From: JANLSE01 sp031362265
GTDB taxonomy: Bacteria; Chloroflexota; Chloroflexia; Chloroflexales; Roseiflexaceae
Assembly (NCBI GenBank): GCA_031362265.1
Contig: JANLSE010000723.1
Location: 1 to 15,492 of the forward strand
Reading direction: 5' to 3'
DNA: 15,492 bases
Shown here piece by piece: positions 5,982-13,072 of this stretch. The stretch's first letter is position 1. Every line of letters starts with the position of its first letter. The notes beneath the pieces were generated by a model. It made no database searches. It was not told where the DNA came from and saw only the letters and a list, made by a program, of their open reading frames with translations. A program made the position numbers and the translations under genes.

Positions 5982-8069
5982 ATGCCAACCAAGCAACTGC
6001 CCTATCCCTCTGAGGAATTGTATCGTACAGGGCCACAACGCAGTTTCAGCGGGCGCGCATTGGGTGAGATTGCCTTTCCACTTGGCGGCATCGGTACTGG
6101 CACCGTTTCACTTGGCGGCCGCGGCAATCTGCGCGATTGGGAAATCTTCAATCGGCCCGGCAAAGGCGTGACACTGCCATACACCTTTTTCTCGATTTGG
6201 GCTAAGGCTGCCGATAGTGAGCCAATCACACGCGTCCTAGAGTCACGACTACAGCCGCCCTACACACGTGCCGATGGCTTGGCCTCATCTGAGCAGGCCG
6301 GTCTACCACGGCTCGACTCATGCACCTTCCAGGGTGAATATCCCTTCGCGAAGCTGGCCTTCACGGATCGACGTCTGCCGCTCCAGGTCGAACTAGAAGC
6401 ATTCAATCCGATGGCACCGCTTGATGCCGATCTAAGCGGCCTACCAGTGGCAATCTTTACTTGGCGGCTGCATAACCCAGGCCCAACAGCGGTCGATGCT
6501 ACCCTGGCATTCAGCATCGCCAATATTACCGGCTACGATGGCATGGCCACACTGGATCGCAATACCAATCCCAAGATGCTCGGGCGCAGCCTGAATAGCT
6601 GGCATCAAGAAGCTGGATTAGCTGGCATCGCGATGACGACTGAGAAATATGCACCCAACCATGCCAACTTCGGCTCATTAGCAATCGCAACATCCTGGCC
6701 CGACCTGACCTACACGCTGCGCTGGAAGCGTGCTGGCTGGTTCGATTCGTTCCAGAGCTTCTGGGATGATTTTGCCGATGGGCAATTGCGCGACGACCCG
6801 ACGCCCGATCTCGCGCCCGATGGCCGGATTGATTATGGCACGCTGGGATTGCGCGTCCACCTCGCGCCGGGCGAAAGCGCCACGCGCGACACCGACTTCG
6901 CAATCAATACACGCAATGATGGCGATATGGCCTTCCGTACCGCACTGCCTCTGGAGCCGATTGTGCTGTGGGATTTCAAGCCCGCCGCCGATGGACAGAT
7001 GGGCAGTATCATGAAGGTCTATCGCGAGTGGCTGCTATGCGGTGATCTCAAATGGCTGCGCAAGCTCTGGCCAGAGGTAAAGCGCGCACTGGAATATGCA
7101 TGGCGTGGCCCGAACGGCAATCCCAACGCTGCCTGGGATCCCGATGGTGATGGTGTGATGGAGGGCGAGCAGCATAATACCTACGACATCGAATTCTATG
7201 GCCCAAACACAATGTGTGGCAGCTTATATCTGGGCGCACTGCGGGTCTGCGAAGAAATGGCACATGCCTTAGGTGAGAATGCTACCGCCGATGAGTACCA
7301 TACGCGCTATCAGCGTGGCCGTGTACGACTTGATCAGGAGCTCTGGAACGGCGAATATTATGTCCAGCGTGAGCCGCCAGTCGATCAGATCGTCGAAGTC
7401 GATCATGGCACTCAGCCCTGGCATGCATCGGCGTACGTACCCGGTGAGAGCGAACTACGCTACCAGTATGGTCGCGGCTGCTTGAGTGATCAGCTACTAG
7501 GCGCATGGTTTGGTGAGGTAGTCGGGCTGGACGATTTGCTGCCTCGTGATCGCGTACAAGCATCGTTGGCATCGATTTTTCGCTACAATTGGCGCGCGGA
7601 TCTAGGTGATCATGCCAATACACAGCGCACGTACGCCCTGAATGACGAAGCTGGATTGTTATTGTGCAGTTGGCCACTTGGCGAGCGGCCAACCCAGCCA
7701 TTCCCCTACAGCGATGAGGTCTGGACTGGCATTGAATACCAGGTCGCCGCGCATCTGATCTATGCTGGGCTGATAGATGAGGGCTTAACAATCGTGCATG
7801 GCTTACGCAACCGCCATGATGGTGAGCGGCGTAACCCATGGAATGAGTTTGAGTGCGGCAACCACTATGCACGCGCCATGGCCAGTTGGAGCCTACTACT
7901 GGCGCTGAGCGGCTTTCACTATAACGCTCCACGTTCTACGATTAGCTTTGCGCCAGTTATCAACAACAATGCGTTCCGCAGCTTCTTCAGCACTGGCACA
8001 AGCTGGGGCAGTTTCAGCCAGGCGTACGATCAGAACAACTTCACCGCGACACTACGTGCTCCTCCATGA
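5982..8069 (+). CDS. Glycoside hydrolase family 116 protein with internal deletion
   Basis: A 695-residue relative of beta-glucosidase/GBA2-type enzymes, which hydrolyse beta-glucosides or glucosylceramide. The N-terminal beta-sandwich domain begins with LGEIAFPLGGIGTGTVSLGG and runs to about residue 298. The (alpha/alpha)6 catalytic domain follows, with ADGQMGSIMKVYREW, DGDGVMEGEQHNTYD and PYSDEVWTGIEYQ. By comparison with GBA2 and TxGH116, the likely nucleophile is E394 (in VMEGEQ) and the likely acid/base is D578 (in SDEVW). Between LAPGES (294-299) and RDTDFAINTR (302-311), relatives carry an estimated 120-150 residues including a CTHVWNYEQ-like motif; these are missing in frame. No signal peptide is seen, so it is cytosolic. 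The start at 5982 is preferred over an ATG at 5967 because GGAGAA (5969-5974) is well spaced for it. Confidence 0.9.
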   Translation: MPTKQLPYPSEELYRTGPQRSFSGRALGEIAFPLGGIGTGTVSLGGRGNLRDWEIFNRPGKGVTLPYTFFSIWAKAADSEPITRVLESRLQPPYTRADGLASSEQAGLPRLDSCTFQGEYPFAKLAFTDRRLPLQVELEAFNPMAPLDADLSGLPVAIFTWRLHNPGPTAVDATLAFSIANITGYDGMATLDRNTNPKMLGRSLNSWHQEAGLAGIAMTTEKYAPNHANFGSLAIATSWPDLTYTLRWKRAGWFDSFQSFWDDFADGQLRDDPTPDLAPDGRIDYGTLGLRVHLAPGESATRDTDFAINTRNDGDMAFRTALPLEPIVLWDFKPAADGQMGSIMKVYREWLLCGDLKWLRKLWPEVKRALEYAWRGPNGNPNAAWDPDGDGVMEGEQHNTYDIEFYGPNTMCGSLYLGALRVCEEMAHALGENATADEYHTRYQRGRVRLDQELWNGEYYVQREPPVDQIVEVDHGTQPWHASAYVPGESELRYQYGRGCLSDQLLGAWFGEVVGLDDLLPRDRVQASLASIFRYNWRADLGDHANTQRTYALNDEAGLLLCSWPLGERPTQPFPYSDEVWTGIEYQVAAHLIYAGLIDEGLTIVHGLRNRHDGERRNPWNEFECGNHYARAMASWSLLLALSGFHYNAPRSTISFAPVINNNAFRSFFSTGTSWGSFSQAYDQNNFTATLRAPP

Positions 8070-8152
8070 GCATCCGGATCTCACGATCTTTCAGCGTACG
8101 GTAATGCATTAAATGCCTCCTGGAAGTTTCAACTGCGACACGGCAATAGTAG

Positions 8153-8179
8153 CACATATGTGTGACATCCACTGTCACA
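8153..8179. promoter_or_regulatory. Candidate CRP/FNR-like operator palindrome
   Basis: TGTGACA (8161-8167) and TGTCACA (8173-8179) form a perfect inverted repeat with a 5-base spacer. It overlaps a perfect 10-bp palindrome, CACATATGTG (8153-8162). The centre is about 66 bases upstream of the expected start of transcription from the -10 at 8224, a usual activator distance. The half-site TGTGA matches CRP-family sites, but the spacing (9 bases between TGTGA and TCACA) is longer than the classical 6. Confidence 0.5.
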
Positions 8180-8223
8180 GATCACAACCCGCTAAATATT
8201 CGCCACTGGGCCGTTCTACAAGG

Positions 8224-8229
8224 TATACT
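8224..8229 (+). promoter_or_regulatory. -10 box for the adaptor-like gene
   Basis: TATACT (in AGGTATACTG) lies 36 bases upstream of the ATG, with no good -35. That fits a need for an activator at the palindrome 8153-8179. Confidence 0.5.
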
Positions 8230-8265
8230 GTGAGCTCGTTGTCTGTTCAACAGGAACCACAGCCT

Positions 8266-8952
8266 ATGCCAAGCACTGAGGATATTGCAGACCAGCAGGA
8301 TCTCTTACAGGCCCACCGCCAAACGCTGCATGTGCTACTCACACAGCAGGCACAGTTTGGCAGTGCCTATACTCCGCCGGCCGTGATTCACGGTATCCGC
8401 AGCGCACGTAGCGCGATCGCCACTATCAAGCAAACCCTACATGCATGGGGAACACAGGTAGCGAATGTGCCTGGCGACGAAGAAACAATCGATACGCTAC
8501 CAACACCAAATCCAGTTGGGCAAACCAACACCCCAACTGCTGGCGGTGATGTGATTATTGCAACCATCGGAGCTGGGTCGCAGGGGGTGGCGGTTGGCAA
8601 ACAGATTCAGCAGACGCTTGGCGACTCAAGTGCGAATTCTACTAGCGATGCGCAGACAATGGCAGCGCTGATTGCCAAACTAGAACAGGCCTTGACCACA
8701 AGCCAACTCGATAGTGCAGCCCAAGCAATCGCCAGCTTCCAGCTACGCCTACTCGCCGGTGAGCTCCGCAAGGAAGTAGGCTCGGTGCCAAGTGCGAATA
8801 CGATCTCACAGGTGGCCGATTGGCTGATCCAAAATGCGCCAGCGCTACTATCAGATCTAAATACCCTCTTTCGCACACCTGCCGTGCTGCGTGTACTCAG
8901 GCGAGCCGATACAGCGCTCGATTCCTGGCTTCAGCAACGTTTCGGGGTATAG
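8266..8952 (+). CDS. Effector-associated-type helical protein with GGDVI...VGK motif
   Basis: A 228-residue protein without a catalytic motif. Residues 1-66 (DLLQAHRQTLHVLLTQQA, then YTPPAVIHGIRSARSAIATI) look like the helical N-terminal domain that in Chloroflexota often precedes TIR, caspase, STAND NTPase or similar effectors; this is recalled by pattern. A Pro/Asn linker (77-92) leads to a glycine-rich beta motif, GGDVI-x-A-x-IG-x-GS...VGK-x-I, at 93-114. The next gene's product has the same motif. The C-terminal half (129-228) is predicted helical and ends with LFRTPAVLRVLRRADTALDS. No signal peptide or membrane segment is seen, so it is cytosolic. The start at 8266 has AGGAA (8252-8256) upstream and a -10 at 8224; an in-frame ATG at 8113 lies before that promoter and was rejected. 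A role as adaptor or scaffold is inferred. Confidence 0.75.
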   Translation: MPSTEDIADQQDLLQAHRQTLHVLLTQQAQFGSAYTPPAVIHGIRSARSAIATIKQTLHAWGTQVANVPGDEETIDTLPTPNPVGQTNTPTAGGDVIIATIGAGSQGVAVGKQIQQTLGDSSANSTSDAQTMAALIAKLEQALTTSQLDSAAQAIASFQLRLLAGELRKEVGSVPSANTISQVADWLIQNAPALLSDLNTLFRTPAVLRVLRRADTALDSWLQQRFGV

Positions 8953-8959
8953 TCGTTCT

Positions 8960-8988
8960 TTGCACATGTACCGTTGTGTTTATAGTAT
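8960..8988 (+). promoter_or_regulatory. Possible internal promoter before the TolB-like/TPR gene
   Basis: TTGCAC (8960-8965) and TAGTAT (8983-8988) are 17 bp apart in the 56-base gap between the two genes; TATAGT at 8981 is an alternative -10. The second gene may thus have its own promoter in addition to read-through. Confidence 0.45.
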
Positions 8989-9008
8989 GTCTTGCTTAGC
9001 CAGCACCT

Positions 9009-10592
9009 ATGCCAAACCAGCCATCACATCCCAAAACTAGCCAACGCCAACGCTTGCAGCAATGGTTTACCCGCCTGCGCGGTGGTGATGTGATCGTCGC
9101 CAATATTGGGCAGGGGTCCAGTGACATTGTCGTTGGCAAGAATATTCTCAAGATTGGCACGCTTGTCGTACCCGCGCTGCCAGTCGTGATCGCCCTGATC
9201 CTCGCACTCGCGGGCGGCGCCGCAGTGGCATGGATGCTGCTCGTACCTGCCAGCATGCCGCAGGGCACATTCAATGTAGCGATCGCCGAGTTCAGCCAAA
9301 TCGACAGCCAGGGTCGCGAGCGCATTACGCCTGATAGTGCGCTGATCAGCCGCACGCTCTTTACCACCATCCAGGGCGAGCTGCAGCAACTCCCCGCCGA
9401 TTACCCAGCTACCGTCTGGCATGATAGCATGGGGCCGCTCCAGAAGCGCGTGGCAATTCGCACAATCGAGGGTGCGACCCCCGAGGCACGCGCAGCAGCA
9501 GCGTGTAAACAGGCGAATACCCTAAGTGCCGACATGATCGTATATGGTATGCTCGATGCCAGCAGTAGCCCGGCCTTACTGCGACTGGCATTCTGCGTGC
9601 GCGATACTAGCCGCAATCGCAATATGGGCAACCTCGACGAGCTACAGAGCTTCGACCGCTTGGGTAGCCCGCTGCCAATCGATCTACCGCTTAGCGACAT
9701 CCAAAGCTCGATAAATCCGGTGCTGCGGGTGCGGACAACCTTGCTTGCCAAGCTAATTGTTGGGCTGCGCTATGAGCTCTCAAGTAGCCCTGCATTCCAA
9801 GCCAGCCTTAGGCGCGCACTGGCAGTATTCACTGATGCCCGCCTATATCTAGAGCGCGAGGATGGCGCTGCAACCCGCGAGAACGGCGGCGATCTGGTGT
9901 ACTACTTCATTGGGCGCGAACAGTATCTACTATTTCAAGAAACAGCTACTCCCCAGGAGAATCGCGCAACCACTCTGGAAGAGGCACGCCATGCACTGCT
10001 TCGCGCAACCGAACTAAACCCGCAGTACGCACGCGCATGGAGCGCGCTGGGCTCGGTCTACTACCAGCGCATCCAGCAACTGCCCAGGCCTGAACGCCAT
10101 GCATCCAATGATTTCCCCCCAGCCTTTGCTGCGTATCAGGAGGCGCTGCACTCAGCACAAGCCAGCCACGACCAGCCAGCCGAGGCTGAGGCCTGGCTTA
10201 CACTCGCGCTCACCTCCTGGCTCCAGGGCGATGCGGCCATGTTCCAGATCCCCGCCGATCCAGCCGCTGCAGAGCTAGCCTTCAGCCGTGCCGACCAGCA
10301 GATCGCAGCGGCAACAGTCCACATCCAGCCAGCCTACAATCGCCTGCGCGGGTTTGCGGCTATGCTACAAGGGCTACTCGCACATGATCGCGCACAAATC
10401 GCCCTACAGTCGCGCAATACGGCAGCAGCACGCGCGCTCTTTCAACAGGCCCAGCAGCACTATAATGCATGCATTGCTGCAGGTCAGGCCGATCCCGGTG
10501 ATCAGTTCCTGCAACGCCAGATCATCGCTGTCACTTGTAAACCCTATGCCTCAAGTGTAGCACTCACACTCCAGCAATTGCCAAGCCCATGA
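9009..10592 (+). CDS. Single-pass membrane protein: GGDVI motif, TolB-like domain, TPR repeats
   Basis: A 527-residue protein. Residues 1-24 are basic. The glycine-rich motif GGDVI-x-A-x-IG-x-GS...VGK-x-I at 25-46 matches residues 93-114 of the preceding protein at 14 of 22 positions without gaps. A hydrophobic helix follows (about 51-79: LVVPALPVVIALILALAGG). Positive charge on the N-terminal side predicts a cytosolic N-terminus and an extracytoplasmic bulk. Residues 87-200 begin GTFNVAIAEFSQID and contain ADMIVYGMLD, like TolB N-terminal/FlgO-type domains. The rest is helical with TPR-like units, the clearest at 322-356 (EEARHALLRATELNPQYARA), others at about 370-405 and 425-490. No enzyme motif is seen. 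No clear Shine-Dalgarno precedes the ATG. Likely a scaffold or sensor working with the 8266-8952 protein; that is inference. Confidence 0.75.
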   Translation: MPNQPSHPKTSQRQRLQQWFTRLRGGDVIVANIGQGSSDIVVGKNILKIGTLVVPALPVVIALILALAGGAAVAWMLLVPASMPQGTFNVAIAEFSQIDSQGRERITPDSALISRTLFTTIQGELQQLPADYPATVWHDSMGPLQKRVAIRTIEGATPEARAAAACKQANTLSADMIVYGMLDASSSPALLRLAFCVRDTSRNRNMGNLDELQSFDRLGSPLPIDLPLSDIQSSINPVLRVRTTLLAKLIVGLRYELSSSPAFQASLRRALAVFTDARLYLEREDGAATRENGGDLVYYFIGREQYLLFQETATPQENRATTLEEARHALLRATELNPQYARAWSALGSVYYQRIQQLPRPERHASNDFPPAFAAYQEALHSAQASHDQPAEAEAWLTLALTSWLQGDAAMFQIPADPAAAELAFSRADQQIAAATVHIQPAYNRLRGFAAMLQGLLAHDRAQIALQSRNTAAARALFQQAQQHYNACIAAGQADPGDQFLQRQIIAVTCKPYASSVALTLQQLPSP

Positions 10593-10631
10593 TATGAGCA
10601 GAACTGGGTACCCGCTAGGGGCAATCATTGC

Positions 10632-10652
10632 GGGCGAACACAAGGTTCGCCC
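10632..10652. repeat. GGGCGAAC-GTTCGCCC palindromic repeat, copy 2
   Basis: GGGCGAAC (10632-10639), loop ACAAG, GTTCGCCC (10645-10652): an 8-bp perfect stem 40 bases after the stop of the TPR gene. Same family as 3694-3712. It lacks a U-tract but could protect or end the mRNA. Confidence 0.8.
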
Positions 10653-10694
10653 CGACAACGTATTCGCCGTGACAATCAGTGCTTCTAAAGCAGA

Positions 10695-10737
10695 TTGGTT
10701 CTTGGTTCTTGGTTCTTAGTTCTTGGTTCTTGAGTTC
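10695..10737. repeat. Tandem heptamer repeat (TTGGTTC)n
   Basis: Five 7-bp units start at 10695 (TTGGTTC three times, TTAGTTC, TTGGTTC), followed by a degenerate TTGAGTTC. They lie 37 bases upstream of the lipoprotein start codon, in its likely promoter region. Copy number may vary by slippage. Confidence 0.85.
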
Positions 10738-10773
10738 TATCACAATTACTCGTCTCTAACACGGAGGTATCCT

Positions 10774-11388
10774 ATGTGGAAACAGCTTGTTATTATCACA
10801 CTGGCGCTTGCTCTGCTTCCTGCATGCAATGGCCAGATACCAAACGCCCCAACGACCAATCCACCCAGCGTTGAGCCGGTGCTGGCCAGCCCAATCCCAA
10901 CCACATCCCAGGAGCCACCAAGCCCGGAGCCGCCCACCGAAATAGCGCCGCCAGCAACCGACATTCCGCAACCGACGGAGCCAACACTCGAGCCAGGGCC
11001 GCCAACCCCAACACTCCAGCCGCTAAATGCAAACTCATTCCCACAGGGCAATGTGTTTGGCGATGAGCTCCAGTTCCAGACAATCGCCAGCGATCCAAGC
11101 GTCGGGAGCGATAATGGCGCAGGGATCGCCACGGTACAGTTCCGGATTGTGGATAGCCAGGGAAGCCTGCTGCATGAAAACACCGAGCGCAACCCGCTAT
11201 ACTGCGCCTTTGGCGGCGGCGATGACCTGCAATACTGTAATGTCTGGCGCTTTTCCGAGCAAAACAATAGCTGGCCGAGCGGCACACCTGTCGAAAATGG
11301 TGGGTACTACCAGCTCCAAGTAACGGTGCTTAGCCAGAGCGGGCAGCAATCCTATAGCGAGCTCAACTTCCAGATTCAGCTACCCTAA
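10774..11388 (+). CDS. Lipoprotein with proline-rich linker and small beta domain
   Basis: A 204-residue protein. The N-terminus is a lipoprotein signal peptide with lipobox LPAC; Cys18 would be lipidated. Residues 21-85 form a Pro/Thr/Glu-rich linker that likely spans the wall layer. The C-terminal domain (about 86-204) begins NSFPQGNVFGDELQFQ and has alternating strands ending YQLQVTVLSQSGQQSYSELN, an Ig-like pattern; Cys144 and Cys155 could form a disulfide. I do not recognise the family further, and no function is claimed. The start at 10774 has GGAGG (10763-10767) six bases upstream; an in-frame ATG at 10723 lies inside the heptamer repeat and would bury the signal peptide. It follows the TolB-like/TPR gene by 181 bp, so co-regulation is uncertain. 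Confidence 0.8.
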   Translation: MWKQLVIITLALALLPACNGQIPNAPTTNPPSVEPVLASPIPTTSQEPPSPEPPTEIAPPATDIPQPTEPTLEPGPPTPTLQPLNANSFPQGNVFGDELQFQTIASDPSVGSDNGAGIATVQFRIVDSQGSLLHENTERNPLYCAFGGGDDLQYCNVWRFSEQNNSWPSGTPVENGGYYQLQVTVLSQSGQQSYSELNFQIQLP

Positions 11389-11393
11389 TGTGT

Positions 11394-11422
11394 TTGACAA
11401 AACCACTCCCGAAACCTACAAT
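11394..11422 (+). promoter_or_regulatory. Near-consensus promoter for lysA
   Basis: TTGACA (11394-11399), a 17-bp spacer and TACAAT (11417-11422) start six bases after the lipoprotein stop. Transcription would begin near 11430, giving a leader of about 185 bases before lysA that contains the repeats at 11463-11582. Confidence 0.75.
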
Positions 11423-11462
11423 CGCCGATCAAAGAACAGCGAGACGTAGAAAGCGACAGAGA

Positions 11463-11582
11463 CTATACTAACTCCCAACTCTGTGGTGGCCGACAACTGC
11501 TGTAAATACTTCACCACAGAGGCACAGAGAGCACAGAGCCTATACTAACTCCCAACTCTGTGGCCTCTGTGCCTCTGTGGTG
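11463..11582. repeat. CACAGAGG/CTCTGTGC repeat complex in the lysA leader
   Basis: A 24-bp perfect direct repeat (beginning CTATACTAACTCCC) lies at 11463-11486 and 11540-11563. A 27-base inverted repeat pairs 11512-11538 with 11556-11582 at 25 of 27 positions around a 17-base loop. In addition, CTCTGTGGTG (11479-11488) can pair perfectly with CACCACAGAG (11512-11521). The left arm of the large hairpin therefore has two possible partners. No U-tract follows the large stem. Confidence 0.85.
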
Positions 11583-11613
11583 CATAACAGATGCTTTTAC
11601 GAAGGCCAACTCT

Positions 11614-12924
11614 ATGCTTGCTCCTCATATCTGGCCACTCAGCGCATCACTCATTGCAGGCCGCCTCCAGATTGGCGGATGTGATGTTGGTGAGCTTGCA
11701 CGAAGCTTCGGCACACCGCTTTATCTATTTGATGAAGCCACAATTCGGGGCGCCTGCCAAGCCTACCATGCGGCCTTTGCTCAGGCATACCCAGGTGAGA
11801 CAATTATTCACTATGCTGGTAAGGCGCTCCTGAATACTGCACTCGTTCAGATCATCCAGGATGAAGGCATGGGCCTCGATGTGGTTTCGGGTGGCGAGCT
11901 GTATGTTGCGTTGCGCGCCGGAATGCCTGCAAACCGAATTCATATGCACGGGAATGCCAAACCAATTGCCGAACTTGTCCAAGCAATCGATGCGGGCATC
12001 GGTCAGATCGTTGCCGATAATCTTAATGAACTTGCCATACTGGCTGAGCTTACCGCACACCGTAGCCGGCCACTCGAAATTGCATTACGCCTCGCACCAG
12101 ATGTAGCTCCCGACACCCATCATCATATCCAGACGGGGCAAGCCAGTTCAAAATTTGGTCTACCACTTGCAGCACTCGATGCTGCTGCCGAGCAGATTCT
12201 AGCTGCACCTGGCCTACGGCTCGTTGGGCTACATGCCCATCTTGGCTCACAGATCTTTCAGAACGCACCCTACGCCCAAGCCATCGCAGTATTGCTCGAT
12301 TGCGCGATGCAATTACGGGATCGCCATGGTCTGCATGTGAGCGAAATCAACCCAGGCGGCGGGTTAGGCGTGCCATACCTGGCGGAACAGGAGATTCCGG
12401 ATCTGGTTCATTATGCCAACACACTTGCCCATGCGATGGTTGAGGGCTGTGCAGCACGCGGCTTGCCATTATTGCGTCTGGCTGTCGAACCCGGCCGATC
12501 AATCATTGCGCGCGCTGGAGTAGCTGTCTATAATATCATTGCCTCCAAGTCGCTCCCCAATACAAATACGGCGAAGCGCTTCCTGCATATTGATGGCGGT
12601 ATGGCCGATAATATTCGCCCTGCACTCTATCAAGCACGCTACACCGCCATTCTCCCAGAGCGCGCCGATGCACCAACCGACGATCTTGTCCATATTGCCG
12701 GGCGTTATTGTGAATCCGGCGATATTCTGCTGCGCGATCTAGCCCTGCCCACCGCCCATCCCGGCGAGCTATTGGCCTGTGCCGCCACTGGCGCCTATAC
12801 ACTTAGTATGGCCAGCAACTACAACCTGACCCTACGCCCAGCGGTGGTGCTACTCGCAAATGGGAATGCACGCCTCATCCAGCGTCGCGAGACCTACGAG
12901 GATCTGGTAGTGCGCGATACCTGA
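11614..12924 (+). CDS. lysA: Diaminopimelate decarboxylase
   Basis: A 436-residue PLP enzyme of the alanine-racemase-like fold III group that decarboxylates meso-diaminopimelate to L-lysine, the last step of lysine synthesis, in the cytosol. The PLP lysine is K70 in IIHYAGKALL (usually YA-KAN, here a YAGK variant). Other signatures are GMGLDVVSGGEL, HAHLGSQI, NPGGGLGVPY, EPGRSI and the substrate-binding Cys366 in YCESGDIL, followed by GAYTLSMASNYN. Length is normal. The chosen start has GAAGG about eight bases upstream; an in-frame GTG at 11560 falls inside the inverted repeat and would add 18 unlike residues. Its own promoter lies at 11394-11422, and the long leader with competing hairpins could allow regulation. 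Confidence 0.95.
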   Translation: MLAPHIWPLSASLIAGRLQIGGCDVGELARSFGTPLYLFDEATIRGACQAYHAAFAQAYPGETIIHYAGKALLNTALVQIIQDEGMGLDVVSGGELYVALRAGMPANRIHMHGNAKPIAELVQAIDAGIGQIVADNLNELAILAELTAHRSRPLEIALRLAPDVAPDTHHHIQTGQASSKFGLPLAALDAAAEQILAAPGLRLVGLHAHLGSQIFQNAPYAQAIAVLLDCAMQLRDRHGLHVSEINPGGGLGVPYLAEQEIPDLVHYANTLAHAMVEGCAARGLPLLRLAVEPGRSIIARAGVAVYNIIASKSLPNTNTAKRFLHIDGGMADNIRPALYQARYTAILPERADAPTDDLVHIAGRYCESGDILLRDLALPTAHPGELLACAATGAYTLSMASNYNLTLRPAVVLLANGNARLIQRRETYEDLVVRDT

Positions 12925-12970
12925 CCCGATGCCGTTCAATGAAGGTGAATTCACTCAACAGGAGCTATAA

Positions 12971-13054
12971 AACGCAAAGACCCAAGGGCGCAAATAATTG
13001 TTGTTTGCGTTTTTGCGTCTTTGCACACCCAAAGGGTACCCGCGCCTTTGCGTT
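12971..13054. repeat. GCAAAGAC-type inverted and dispersed repeats between lysA and tsaC
   Basis: AACGCAAAG (12971-12979) is the complement of CTTTGCGTT (13046-13054), and GCAAAGAC (12974-12981) is the complement of GTCTTTGC (13017-13024). The left arm thus has two possible partners. TTTGCG occurs several more times between them. The spacer from 12925 to 13072 holds nothing else clear, except TATAAA at 12966-12971, a weak -10 candidate for tsaC without a -35. Confidence 0.75.
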
Positions 13055-13072
13055 AATCGAAGGTATTGATCC

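Noticed and set aside
7282..7932. 216-codon minus-strand frame inside the GH116 gene
   Set aside because: Antisense to a region with conserved GH116 catalytic motifs; Arg/His-rich product without homology pattern.
10632..10652. Rho-independent terminator
   Set aside because: A good stem but no run of T follows on either side.
10746..11285. 179-codon minus-strand frame opposite the lipoprotein
   Set aside because: The plus strand has a signal peptide, lipobox and Shine-Dalgarno; the Gly/Ser-rich antisense product is a mirror of the Pro-rich linker.
11560..11613. Upstream GTG start for lysA
   Set aside because: It sits in the right arm of the inverted repeat, lacks a ribosome site and adds residues unlike the family.
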